Source of the DNA: Mycobacterium sp.
Lineage (GTDB): Bacteria > Actinomycetota > Actinomycetes > Mycobacteriales > Mycobacteriaceae
DNA length: 64,000 nt
Reading direction: 5' to 3'
Assembly: GCA_021732005.1 (NCBI GenBank)
Contig: JAKFVT010000033.1
Span: 124,001 to 188,000 of the forward strand
The notes beneath the pieces are model-generated. The model did not search any database and was not told where the DNA came from. It saw only the letters and a program-made list of their open reading frames with translations. The position numbers were made by a program, and so were the translations under genes. Each line of letters begins with the position of its first letter. The first letter of the stretch is position 1. Shown here piece by piece: positions 19,448 to 28,573 of the stretch.

Positions 19448-19969
19448 ATGGGTGTGAGCGCGGATCCGGAACTCCCCGATGCTCCGTACCGGCTGTTAGA
19501 GCTCTACGACGACGCGCTTCCGGTCGTCTACGGCTACTTCGTCCGCCGGTGCGGCGATCAGGCCACCGCCGAGGACCTCACGTCGGAGACGTTCCTCGCG
19601 GCGATGGATGCCGCCCGGCGGCCCGCGCCGCCGCCGCTGGAGGTTCCGTGGCTGCTCGGTGTGGCTCGGCACAAACTGGCCGACCACTACCGGCGTCGTG
19701 CGGCGCGGTCCACGGTGCCGGTCGCGGACGTGCCCGAAGGTGAAGCGGCCGACGAGTGGGACGCGCAGCTGGACCGCATCGTCGCCGAAAGCGTGCTTGC
19801 CCGCCTGCCCGAACCGCACCGCGTGGTGCTCGGACTGCGCTACATGGACGACTGCTCGGTGCCCGAGTGCGCGGAGTTGATCGGACGCAGCGTGCACGCC
19901 ACCGAGGCGCTATTGGTCCGCGCCCGGCGTGGCTTCAGAAAGCTCTACCCGGAAGGAGGTGCCTCATGA
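19448..19969 (+). CDS. ECF-type RNA polymerase sigma factor
   Basis: A 173-aa sigma factor with only regions 2 and 4. Region 2 is at about residues 20-85 (FVRRCGDQATAEDLTSETFLAAMDAA, the DNA-melting and -10 contact part) and region 4 at about 110-165 (RLPEPHRVVLGLRYMDDCSVPECAELIGRSVHATEALLVRARRGFRKL, the -35 HTH). No classical anti-sigma gene follows; instead the stop overlaps the ATG of a three-VOC-domain protein, which may be the sensor or effector partner. The ECF group cannot be named with confidence. Confidence 0.88.
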   Translation: MGVSADPELPDAPYRLLELYDDALPVVYGYFVRRCGDQATAEDLTSETFLAAMDAARRPAPPPLEVPWLLGVARHKLADHYRRRAARSTVPVADVPEGEAADEWDAQLDRIVAESVLARLPEPHRVVLGLRYMDDCSVPECAELIGRSVHATEALLVRARRGFRKLYPEGGAS

Positions 19970-21222
19970 CCGATCCCTTGCGTGTCTTGACCACCGAAGA
20001 CCTTCCCGTGCAACCGGATCCGTCTTTTGCGGCCCAGTTGCGGGCGCGGCTGGAGTCAGCCTTGTCCTTACCCACGAACACCCAGGGAGTGACCATGAGC
20101 GGTACCGCGGCAGCAGTCGCCGAATTGAACGAGCCGGCCACCCAGACCGGAGTCCCCCGCCCCGCCGCGCTGCCGTACCTGACGGTGGCCGACGCCCGTG
20201 CCGCGATCGACTGGTATCGCGACGCCTTCGGTGCGGAGTTGATCGGCGACCCGATCGTGATGGGCGACGGGCGGATCGGCCATGCCGAACTGGCGATGAG
20301 TGGCGGTGTTTTATATCTGGCCGACGAATTCGCCGACCTCGGATTGCAGGCGCCGGCGGGCGGCGTCAACTCGGTGAGCCTGATGGTGGAGGTCGCCGAT
20401 ACCGACGCCGCCCTGGCCCGGGCCAGGGCTCAGGGTGCCGAGGTCCAGCGCGAGCCGTACGAGGGGCACGGCGCGCGTACCGCCACCATCCGTGACCCCT
20501 TCGGTCATCGGTGGATGCTCACCGGGCCGGTTCGCGAGCCGATCCGACACGGCGACGTCGGTTACGCGTCGGTGCAGAGCCCGGACATCGCCCGCGCGGC
20601 CGCCTTCTACTCTCACGTGCTGGGGTGGGAGTTCGACCCGGCCGGGCGGGTGAGCAATACCGTTGAGGCGATTGATTTTTCCCCGTCCGAGCGCACGACG
20701 CTGTTCTGCTGCTATGCGGTCGACGATGTGGAGGAAGCGCGCGCGGCGATCCTCGCCGCCGGCGGTTGGGTGGGCGCGTCCCGCGAGTCCGCGGTCGGCA
20801 CACTGCTGGAGGCCGGCGACAACCAGGGTGAGGTGTTCGCCGTCTATCGGCCCGAACCGGGCCAGCGTCGTCCGCTGCTCAACGGCGCGGGTCCCGGCGA
20901 ACTGTCCTATGTCACGTACGAGGTCGGCGACTCGGCGGCCTTCCGCGAGTTCTACGGCCAGGTGCTGGGATGGACGTTCGAACGCGGTCGGGTCGAGGAC
21001 GGCTGGGCGGTGCAGAACGCACACCCGATGTCCGGCACCGCGGGCGGCTCACCCACGCCGAACACGGTGCCGATGTGGACGGTGGCGGATATCAACGCCG
21101 CGGTCGGCCGGGTCCGCGAGGCCGGCGGAACCGTTCTGGCCGAACCCGCCCGCCAGCCGTACGGGCTGATGGCGGAGTGCACAGACGACCAGGGTGGGCG
21201 GTTCTACCTCGGCGAGTTCTAG
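19966..21222 (+). CDS. Three-domain VOC protein coupled to an ECF sigma factor
   Basis: A 418-aa protein. Residues 1-45 (MTDPLRVLTTEDLPVQPDPSFAAQLRAR...) form a charged N-terminal segment often found in proteins next to this kind of sigma factor. Three VOC units follow: about 65-185 (ALPYLTVADARAAIDWYRDAFG), 190-300 (GDVGYASVQSPDIARAAAFYSHVLGW) and 310-418 (ELSYVTYEVGDSAAFREFYGQVLGW). It could bind or modify a small molecule and report to the sigma factor. An internal ATG at 20095 has its own GGGAG ribosome-binding site, so a shorter product lacking the N-terminal segment is possible. The stop lies in a 17-bp tandem repeat. Confidence 0.82.
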   Translation: MTDPLRVLTTEDLPVQPDPSFAAQLRARLESALSLPTNTQGVTMSGTAAAVAELNEPATQTGVPRPAALPYLTVADARAAIDWYRDAFGAELIGDPIVMGDGRIGHAELAMSGGVLYLADEFADLGLQAPAGGVNSVSLMVEVADTDAALARARAQGAEVQREPYEGHGARTATIRDPFGHRWMLTGPVREPIRHGDVGYASVQSPDIARAAAFYSHVLGWEFDPAGRVSNTVEAIDFSPSERTTLFCCYAVDDVEEARAAILAAGGWVGASRESAVGTLLEAGDNQGEVFAVYRPEPGQRRPLLNGAGPGELSYVTYEVGDSAAFREFYGQVLGWTFERGRVEDGWAVQNAHPMSGTAGGSPTPNTVPMWTVADINAAVGRVREAGGTVLAEPARQPYGLMAECTDDQGGRFYLGEF

Positions 21223-21278
21223 GACGGGGCGAGTTCTAGGACGGGGCGAGTTCTAGGACGGGGCGAGTTCTAGGACGC
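21211..21278. repeat. 17-bp tandem repeat, four copies, spanning both convergent stop codons
   Basis: The unit GGCGAGTTCTAGGACGG is present three times exactly and once with a changed last base. Each unit contains CTAG. The plus-strand VOC gene stops at the TAG in copy 1 (21220-21222) and the minus-strand flavoprotein stops at the CTAG in copy 4 (21272-21270). Copies 2 and 3 are therefore pure spacer, as expected for slippage expansion of an ancestral overlapping-stop junction. Confidence 0.95.
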
Positions 21279-22457
21279 GGGCAGGACGTCGGCGATGGGG
21301 GCGCCGGACGCGATCTTGGCGCGGGTCTTCATGACCTTGCCGGGCATACCGCCGCCGACCACACCGGCCACCACGCCGTCGCGCTCGTAGAAGGCCAGGA
21401 ATTTGCGGCCGTCGTCCTCGACGATGTGCACCGTATCGGTGGCTTCCGGCTCTCCGAGGCACTGGATCTTCACGTCGTACTGGTCGCTCCAGAAATAGGG
21501 CACCACGATCACCGACGGGGCCTCCTGCCCCAGCATCGATGGCACGATGACCCGGGCCTGCTCGGCCACATTGCTCCAATGTTCAACGCGGGCTTGATGT
21601 CCGGTGGCGTCGCGCCAGGATGCGACGTCACCGAGCGCCCACACGCCGGCAGCACTGGTGCGGCCGGCCTCGTCGCACACCACACCGTTGTCGACGGCCA
21701 GGCCGCTCCCCTCCAGCCAGTCGGTGGCCGGGCGCGACCCGATGCCGACCACCACGAGGTCGGCGGGCAGCTCGCTGCCGTCGGACAACACCACGGTGGT
21801 CACATGGCCGTTCTCGCCGCGCACCTCGGCCACCCCGACGCCGGTGCGCACGTCGACACCCTCGGCGCGGTGCAGGCGGGTGACCAGGTTTCCGACCTGC
21901 TCGCCGAGAACCGAGGCCAGCGGAGCCGGCTGCGGCTCGACCAGTGCCACCTCGACACCGAGTTTGCGCAGGCTTGCCGCGACCTCGCAGCCGATGAAGC
22001 CGGCGCCGATGATCACCGCCTGCCGCGCCGATGCGGCGTGGGCGCGCAGCGCCATCGCCTCGTCGAGCGAGCGCAGAACGCGGATGCCCTCCAGATCGGG
22101 GAACGACGGGATGCGCTTGGGCACCAGGCCGGTGGCGATGACCAGCTCGTCGTATCCCAGCACCGAGCCGTCGGCGAGGGTCACGGTCCGGGCGGCGGTG
22201 TCCAGCGAGGTGACCGCGCTGCCCAACCGCAGCGTGATGTCGTTCTCGGCGTAGAACTCGGCGGGCTTGAGCGCGACATCGTCGAGGTCGGCGTGCAGCA
22301 CGTCCTTCGACAGCGGCGGGCGGTCATACGGCAGATGCACCTCGTCGCTGACGATGGTGATCGGGCCGGTGTACTCCGACTTGCGCAGTTGCTCCGCCGT
22401 GCGGGTGGCGGCCAGGCCGCCGCCGACGATGAGGATGCCGTTTTCGCTCGTGCTCAC
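21270..22457 (-). CDS. FAD-dependent ferredoxin-reductase-like oxidoreductase
   Basis: A 395-aa flavoprotein. The FAD site is ILIVGGGLAATRTAEQLR, the NADH site AVIIGAGFIGCEVAASLRKLG, and the second FAD motif TSAAGVWALGDVASW. This pattern belongs to ferredoxin/rubredoxin reductases of oxygenase systems, which feed P450s and dioxygenases. By recall of gene order it matches Rv0688. It faces the VOC gene tail-to-tail, both ending in the 17-bp repeat. Possible electron partner of the P450 at 10044, but no ferredoxin gene is in the window. Confidence 0.9.
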   Translation of the reverse strand: MSTSENGILIVGGGLAATRTAEQLRKSEYTGPITIVSDEVHLPYDRPPLSKDVLHADLDDVALKPAEFYAENDITLRLGSAVTSLDTAARTVTLADGSVLGYDELVIATGLVPKRIPSFPDLEGIRVLRSLDEAMALRAHAASARQAVIIGAGFIGCEVAASLRKLGVEVALVEPQPAPLASVLGEQVGNLVTRLHRAEGVDVRTGVGVAEVRGENGHVTTVVLSDGSELPADLVVVGIGSRPATDWLEGSGLAVDNGVVCDEAGRTSAAGVWALGDVASWRDATGHQARVEHWSNVAEQARVIVPSMLGQEAPSVIVVPYFWSDQYDVKIQCLGEPEATDTVHIVEDDGRKFLAFYERDGVVAGVVGGGMPGKVMKTRAKIASGAPIADVLPAS

Positions 22458-22516
22458 GTGGTGTTCTTACACGATCGCCGTCGCGAAGTGCTCGCCAGCC
22501 TGCGCCAACCGACCAG

Positions 22517-22963
22517 TTAGGCGGGCGACCGGTCAATCAAGTTGGACAGCACCACGATGCTCTCGCTCCGTTCGATGTCCGCGCTCGACCGGATGCGTTC
22601 CAGCGCCGCCTCCAGATGTCGCATGTCGCGAGCGAGCACGTGCAGGATGGCGTCCGACGTTCCGGTCACGGTGGCGGCACTGATGATCTCGGGAATGTCA
22701 ATCCAGGCCGCGCGCAACCGATCTGGCGCGATCGTGCCGTGACAGTAGACCTGCACGTAGGCCTCGGTGTTCCAGCCCACCGCACTGCGATCGATGACCG
22801 TGGTGAAACCGCGGATCACCCCGGCGTCCAGCATCCGGTCGACCCGGCGCTTCACGGCCGGAGCCGACAGGTTCACCCGTTCCCCGATCTCGGCGAAGGT
22901 GGCCCGGGCATGCTCGGCGAGCTCGGCCAGGATCCGCTCGTCGGTGTCGTCCAACCGGTCCAT
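22517..22963 (-). CDS. Lrp/AsnC-family regulator of the arginine/ornithine genes
   Basis: A 148-aa Lrp-type regulator. The N-terminal HTH (DDTDERILAELAEHARATFAEIGERVNLSAPAVKRRVDRML) is followed by a RAM ligand-binding domain. I chose ATG 22963, with AAAGGGC upstream. It is divergent from the DDAH-like/rocD/rocE genes across 123 bp filled with ACGCAAT motifs. By recall the same arrangement is found for Rv2324 and the Rv2323c-rocD-rocE genes of M. tuberculosis, so it probably activates or represses them in response to arginine or ornithine. Confidence 0.9.
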   Translation of the reverse strand: MDRLDDTDERILAELAEHARATFAEIGERVNLSAPAVKRRVDRMLDAGVIRGFTTVIDRSAVGWNTEAYVQVYCHGTIAPDRLRAAWIDIPEIISAATVTGTSDAILHVLARDMRHLEAALERIRSSADIERSESIVVLSNLIDRSPA

Positions 22964-22993
22964 TCGACAGCCCTTTCGCCCGCACACAACAGA

Positions 22994-23061
22994 TCACCGC
23001 AATGTTAGCGGTGACGCAATAGATCATTCATAGGCACGCAATAGTTATCGATTGATTGCGT
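22994..23061. promoter_or_regulatory. Lrp-type operator array
   Basis: Two dyads lie between the regulator and the operon: TCACCGC-N7-GCGGTGA (22994-23014) and ACGCAAT-N12-ATTGCGT (23036-23061). The heptamer ACGCAAT also occurs at 23014-23020, 22 bp (two helical turns) before its next copy at 23036-23042, which fits a DNA-wrapping Lrp octamer. Confidence 0.5.
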
Positions 23062-23086
23062 CAAACCACACTTCTATGGTTGATTC

Positions 23087-23932
23087 ATGACGATATCCCC
23101 CGATGTCGCCGTCGGGTCGACGAGGACACCGCGCAGCCAGCGACTCCGCCACTACGCCATGACCCCACCGACGTACTTCAGCGTCGAGTACGCCATCAAC
23201 CCGTGGATGGACACCAGCACGCCCGTCGACGCCGAGTTGGCGCTCGCCCAGTGGGAACACCTGCGCGACACGTATCGCCGGCTCGGCCACACCGTCGACC
23301 TCGTCGAGCCGGTGCCGGGACTGCCGGACATGGTGTACGCCGCCAACGCCGGACTGATCATCAACGGCACCGCGATCGTCGCCCGCTTCAAGCACGCCGA
23401 GCGGCATGGCGAATCGGTGGCATATGCCGCCTGGATGGGCCGACACGGGCATGATCCGGTAGCAACCCGCCATGTCAACGAGGGCCAGGGCGACCTGCTG
23501 GTCGTCGGATCAATGATTCTGGCAGGCACCGGTTTTCGCACAGATCTTCATGCACACGCCGAGGTGGGCAACCTGACCGGCATGCCGGTGATCTCGCTGG
23601 AACTCGTCGATCCGCGGTTCTACCACCTCGATACCGCGTTGACGGTGCTCGACGACACCACGATCGCCTACTACCCGTCGGCGTTCACCGACGACGCCCG
23701 AGCCCAGTTGCGCCGGCTCTTCCCCGACGCCATCGAAGTGGCGAGTGCCGATGCCTACGTGCTGGGGCTCAACGCGGTGTCCGACGGGAGGCACGTGGTG
23801 CACCCAGCGCAGGCAACCGGATTCGCCGAACAACTCCACCGGGCCGGCTTCCACCCGATCGGTGTCGACCTCTCCGAGCTACTCAAGGGCGGCGGTTCGG
23901 TGAAATGCTGCACGCTGGAGGTTTTTTCATGA
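23087..23932 (+). CDS. DDAH/arginine-dihydrolase-like guanidine-modifying enzyme
   Basis: A 281-aa member of the amidinotransferase-fold family. Features: EYAINPWMDTSTP near residue 40, DMVYAANAG (Asp and Asn), the catalytic His in RFYHLDTALTVL and the nucleophilic Cys near the end in GGSVKCCTLEVF. Relatives are annotated as dimethylargininase. The INPWM motif and the coupling to rocD, with no arginase gene here, make an arginine dihydrolase (arginine to ornithine) equally plausible. First gene of the operon; the stop overlaps the rocD start (ATGA). Confidence 0.85.
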   Translation: MTISPDVAVGSTRTPRSQRLRHYAMTPPTYFSVEYAINPWMDTSTPVDAELALAQWEHLRDTYRRLGHTVDLVEPVPGLPDMVYAANAGLIINGTAIVARFKHAERHGESVAYAAWMGRHGHDPVATRHVNEGQGDLLVVGSMILAGTGFRTDLHAHAEVGNLTGMPVISLELVDPRFYHLDTALTVLDDTTIAYYPSAFTDDARAQLRRLFPDAIEVASADAYVLGLNAVSDGRHVVHPAQATGFAEQLHRAGFHPIGVDLSELLKGGGSVKCCTLEVFS

Positions 23933-25167
23933 CCATGGCCGACACCGTCACCGGCGCAACCGCTGAGGCAATCGCACTGGACAACGCCTATGCCGCCCAC
24001 AACTATTCGCCGCTTCCGGTGGTGGCCTCCCACGCCCGCGGCGCATGGATCACCGACGTGGAGGGCCGCCGCTACCTGGACTGTCTGGCGGCGTATTCGG
24101 CGGTGAACTTCGGCCATCACAACGACGAAATCGTCGCCGCCGCCCACCGCCAGCTCGACGCCGTGACGTTGGTGAGCCGGGCCTTCCACTCCGATCAGCT
24201 CGGCCCGTTCTGCGCCGCGCTGGCCGGGCTGTGCGGCAAGGAGATGGTGCTGCCGATGAACAGCGGCGCCGAGGCAGTGGAAAGTGGCCTCAAGATCGCC
24301 CGCAAGTGGGGCACCGACGTCAAAGGTGTCCCGGCCGGGATGGCGAATATCGTTGTCGCCGACAACAACTTCCACGGACGCACGATCAGCATCGTCAGCT
24401 TCTCCTCCGATGACACCGCCCGCGCCGGCTTCGGCCCCTTCACCCCCGGCTTCCGGTCGGTGCCATTCGGTGACGCCGAGGCTGTCGCAGCCGCGATCGA
24501 CGATCACACGGTCGCCGTGCTCATCGAGCCCATTCAGGGCGAGGCCGGGATCATCGTCCCGCCCGACGACTACCTGCCCCGGCTGCGCGCATTGTGCACC
24601 CAACGGAACGTGCTGCTGATCGCCGACGAGATCCAGTCCGGCCTGGCGCGCACCGGTCACACCTTCGCCTGTGACCACTGGGGTGTGGTGCCCGATGTCT
24701 ATCTGCTCGGCAAGGCACTCGGTGGCGGCGTGGTTCCGCTGTCGGCCGTGGTGGCCGACCGCGACGTCCTCGGGGTCCTTCATCCCGGCGAGCACGGGTC
24801 GACGTTCGGGGGTAATCCGCTGGCCGCGGCAATCGGTTCGACCGTGGTCGGTATCCTGCGGCGCGGTGAATTTCAATCCCGCTCAGCCGAACTCGGCCTA
24901 CATCTGCATGCCCGGTTGCGGTCGCTGATCGGCCACGGAGTGCTCGCGGTACGCGGCATGGGACTGTGGGCAGGCGTCGACATCGACGAACGCCTCGGTA
25001 CCGGCAAGCAGCTCAGTCTCGCCCTCGCCGAGCGCGGTGTGCTGGTCAAGGACACTCATGGATCGACGTTGCGGTTCGCTCCCCCGCTGGTGATCACCAC
25101 CGAGGAGATCGATTGGGCGGTTGGGCAGTTCGCACGTGTGCTGGAGCAGGCAGGTGCACACTCTTAA
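23929..25167 (+). CDS. rocD: Ornithine aminotransferase
   Basis: A 412-aa class-III PLP aminotransferase, which converts ornithine and 2-oxoglutarate to glutamate semialdehyde and glutamate. The PLP lysine is in VYLLGKALGGG, the PLP-contact aspartate in LLIADEIQSGLARTG, and the glycine loop in MNSGAEAVESGLKIARKW. I chose ATG 23929, which overlaps the previous stop and has GGAGG 8 bp upstream. Full length and intact here; by recall M. tuberculosis has the gene split into rocD1 and rocD2. Confidence 0.94.
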   Translation: MTMADTVTGATAEAIALDNAYAAHNYSPLPVVASHARGAWITDVEGRRYLDCLAAYSAVNFGHHNDEIVAAAHRQLDAVTLVSRAFHSDQLGPFCAALAGLCGKEMVLPMNSGAEAVESGLKIARKWGTDVKGVPAGMANIVVADNNFHGRTISIVSFSSDDTARAGFGPFTPGFRSVPFGDAEAVAAAIDDHTVAVLIEPIQGEAGIIVPPDDYLPRLRALCTQRNVLLIADEIQSGLARTGHTFACDHWGVVPDVYLLGKALGGGVVPLSAVVADRDVLGVLHPGEHGSTFGGNPLAAAIGSTVVGILRRGEFQSRSAELGLHLHARLRSLIGHGVLAVRGMGLWAGVDIDERLGTGKQLSLALAERGVLVKDTHGSTLRFAPPLVITTEEIDWAVGQFARVLEQAGAHS

Positions 25168-25201
25168 CGAGTAGTTCAGTTTGGTGACCTCAGGAGGCAC
25201 T

Positions 25202-26737
25202 ATGACCGCACCGCCGCTCAGCCTCTCCCAGCAGTTGTTCCGTCGCCGCCCCGTTTCCGGCGCTCCGGTCGCACACGGCGCCTCCGACCATCTGAAGCGC
25301 AGCATCGGCACATTTCAGCTGACACTCTTCGGAGTCGGCGCGACGGTGGGCACCGGCATCTTCTTCGTCCTGTCCGCGGCGGTGCCGGAAGCCGGTCCGG
25401 CGGTGCTGGTCTCGTTTCTGCTCGCCGCCGTCGCGGCCGGGCTGTCGGCGATCTGCTACGCAGAGATGGCATCGTCGGTACCGGTGTCGGGCTCGACCTA
25501 CTCGTACGCCTACACGACGATGGGCGAGGTCGTCGCCATGGGTGTGGCTGCGTGTCTGCTTCTCGAATACGGCGTATCGATCTCGGCCGTCGCCGTCGGG
25601 TGGAGCGGCTATCTGAACAAGTTGTTGCAGAACCTGTTCGGGTGGCAGCTGCCGCAGTCCTTGAGTGCGGCCCCCTGGGACTCCGCCCCCGGAATCGTCA
25701 ATCTGCCCGCGGTCTTTCTGATCCTGATGTGCATGGCGCTGCTCATCCGTGGCGCAAGCGAGTCCGCCTTCGTCAACACCGTGATGGTGCTGATCAAGCT
25801 CAGCGTGCTGGGGATGTTCATCGTCATCGCGCTCACCGCGTTCAATGCCGACCACTTCCACGGCTTCTGGGACAAGGGCGTTCCCGGCATCACCACCGCC
25901 GCGAGCATGATCTTCTTCTCGTTCATCGGTCTCGACGCGGTGTCGACCGCCGGTGACGAAGTGAAGAATCCGCAGAAGACCATGCCCCGGGCCATCATCG
26001 CGGCACTCCTCGTGGTCACCACCTTCTACATCCTGGTCGCGTTCGCCGGCCTGGGCACCCAGGACGCCGCGGACTTCGGATCGGATGAACAAGCCGAAGC
26101 GGGCCTGTCGGTGATCCTGGAGAACATCACCGGCAGCACCTGGGCCAGCACCCTTCTGGCCGCCGGCGCGGTGGTCTCCATCTTCTCGGTGACGCTGGTC
26201 GTGATGTACGGACAGACGCGCATCCTCTTCGCGATGGGCCGGGACGGTCTGCTGCCGTCGATGTTCGCAAAGGTCAACCCGCGCAGCATGACTCCGGTGG
26301 GCAACACCGTCATCGTCGCCGCCGTCACCAGCATCCTGGCCGGCTTCCTTCCGCTGAACTGGTTGCTCGACGCCGTGTCGATCGGCACCTTGGTCGCGTT
26401 CATCACGGTGTCGGCCGGTGTCATCCTCCTGCGGGTGCGCCAACCCGACCTCGAGAGACCGTTCAAAGTTCCGGGCTACCCCGTGACACCCGTTCTGTCG
26501 ATCCTGGCGTGCGCCGCAGTGCTCTACGGTCTGCGTTGGCAGACCTGGTTGGTCTTCGGTGGTTGCGTCGCTTTGGTGTTGCTGTTCTATCTGTTCTGGG
26601 GAAGGCGCCACAGCGCGCTGAATGCCGGGGGCGCCGATGGTTACATTCCGACTTCGGTGCCCGGCGACGACGACGTCATGTTCGACGAGGAGCCACCGGA
26701 TCACCACTTCGTCACCAAGCACAAGGATGAGCCGTGA
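25202..26737 (+). CDS. rocE: APC-family cationic amino acid permease
   Basis: A 511-aa transporter with 12 or more membrane segments. The N-terminal GTFQLTLFGVGATVGTGIFFVLS is the APC helix-1 signature, and FFSFIGLDAVSTAGDEVKNPQKTMPRAI the consensus of the CAT-type arginine/ornithine permeases. The C-terminus has a long soluble tail. I chose ATG 25202 with AGGAGG just upstream. It follows rocD after 34 bp and overlaps the universal stress gene by 4 bp. It should import arginine or ornithine for the enzymes upstream. Confidence 0.9.
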   Translation: MTAPPLSLSQQLFRRRPVSGAPVAHGASDHLKRSIGTFQLTLFGVGATVGTGIFFVLSAAVPEAGPAVLVSFLLAAVAAGLSAICYAEMASSVPVSGSTYSYAYTTMGEVVAMGVAACLLLEYGVSISAVAVGWSGYLNKLLQNLFGWQLPQSLSAAPWDSAPGIVNLPAVFLILMCMALLIRGASESAFVNTVMVLIKLSVLGMFIVIALTAFNADHFHGFWDKGVPGITTAASMIFFSFIGLDAVSTAGDEVKNPQKTMPRAIIAALLVVTTFYILVAFAGLGTQDAADFGSDEQAEAGLSVILENITGSTWASTLLAAGAVVSIFSVTLVVMYGQTRILFAMGRDGLLPSMFAKVNPRSMTPVGNTVIVAAVTSILAGFLPLNWLLDAVSIGTLVAFITVSAGVILLRVRQPDLERPFKVPGYPVTPVLSILACAAVLYGLRWQTWLVFGGCVALVLLFYLFWGRRHSALNAGGADGYIPTSVPGDDDVMFDEEPPDHHFVTKHKDEP

Positions 26738-27615
26738 CCGTCGCCGTCGGCTACCTCGCGGGGAAGAGCGGTCGCCCTCCCCTGTATCTGGCTGTCGAAG
26801 CCGCCAAGACCCTGCAGACATCGCTGACCGTCGTGACCGTGGTGCCGCGGCCGTGGATGACCCCGTCCCTGGGCCGAATCGACGCCGAATATGCCCAGTA
26901 CGCCGAACAATTGGCGACGAATTCCGCGGCGCAGGCCCGGGACTGCATTGACGCGATTGCCGATGGGCTCGACGTCAGATATCACAAGGTGTCGCACCGC
27001 TCGGTCTCCGGCGGTCTACTGGAAGCGATTTCCGAGCTGGAAGCCGAGGTGCTGATACTGGGCTCGGCCGCCGACGGGAAGCTCGGGCAGGTGGTGATCG
27101 GCTCGACGGCCGACCGCCTGCTGCACTCCTCGCCCGTGCCGATGGCGATCAGCCCACGCGGCTATCGCGGTTCGAACGCAGGCGGCCTGACCCGGATCAC
27201 GGCCGCCTACCCGGGAACGGCCGACACACTGCATGTCGTGCAGCGCGTCGCCGCGCTCGGTCGACGTCTCAATGTGCCCATGCGGGTGATCACGTTCGCG
27301 GTTCGGGGCCGAACGATGTACCCGCCGGAAGTCGGCTTGAGCGCCGAGGACTCGATCCTCGAACAGCTGGCCGGCTACGCACGGGAGGCGTTGGCGCAGT
27401 TGAAGACCGACGGCGTAGTAGGTCCGGACGTGGATCTACAGGTAGCCACCGGCAACGGTTGGGACGATGCTCTGAACGCCGTCGATTGGCAGGACGGCGA
27501 CCTGCTGGCTATCGGCACATCGCCCGCGGGAGGAATCGCGCGGGTGTTCCTTGGCTCGCGCGGCTCGAAGATCCTGCGGCACAGCCCCGTTCCAGTGCTG
27601 GTACTACCGGGCTGA
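26734..27615 (+). CDS. Universal stress protein with two UspA domains
   Basis: A 293-aa protein with two tandem Usp units. Each ends with the ATP-loop pattern: VVIGSTADRLLHSSPVPMAIS (about residue 125) and FLGSRGSKILRHSPVPVLVLPG at the C-terminus. GTG start overlapping rocE (GTGA), so it belongs to the arginine operon. Usp proteins coupled to amino acid permeases often modulate transport; the role here is not shown. Confidence 0.9.
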   Translation: MTVAVGYLAGKSGRPPLYLAVEAAKTLQTSLTVVTVVPRPWMTPSLGRIDAEYAQYAEQLATNSAAQARDCIDAIADGLDVRYHKVSHRSVSGGLLEAISELEAEVLILGSAADGKLGQVVIGSTADRLLHSSPVPMAISPRGYRGSNAGGLTRITAAYPGTADTLHVVQRVAALGRRLNVPMRVITFAVRGRTMYPPEVGLSAEDSILEQLAGYAREALAQLKTDGVVGPDVDLQVATGNGWDDALNAVDWQDGDLLAIGTSPAGGIARVFLGSRGSKILRHSPVPVLVLPG

Positions 27616-27618
27616 CCG

Positions 27619-28488
<870 letters not shown>

Positions 28489-28500
28489 TCAGCTCAGGCC

Positions 28501-28530
28501 AGGCTAGCAAGAGAACTGGAACGTGTTCTA
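28501..28530 (-). promoter_or_regulatory. Promoter and KstR-like operator of the mycofactocin-type SDR
   Basis: The 14-mer TGGAACGTGTTCTA (28517-28530) fits the KstR consensus TnnAACnnGTTnnA on both strands. A -10-like TAGCCT (28506-28501, minus strand) follows 17 bp after a weak -35 (AGAACA) that lies inside the motif. A repressor bound there would block the promoter. Confidence 0.55.
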
Positions 28531-28534
28531 GATA

Positions 28535-28553
28535 CCGGTCCACCGAGGACCGG
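28535..28553 (-). terminator. Hairpin after arcA
   Basis: CCGGTCC-ACCGA-GGACCGG, a perfect 7-bp stem 21 bp downstream of the arcA stop. No U-tract, so it may be a weak or Rho-assisted terminator that separates arcA from the SDR transcript. Confidence 0.4.
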
Positions 28554-28573
28554 AACGCGGGATCCGAGTCGGC

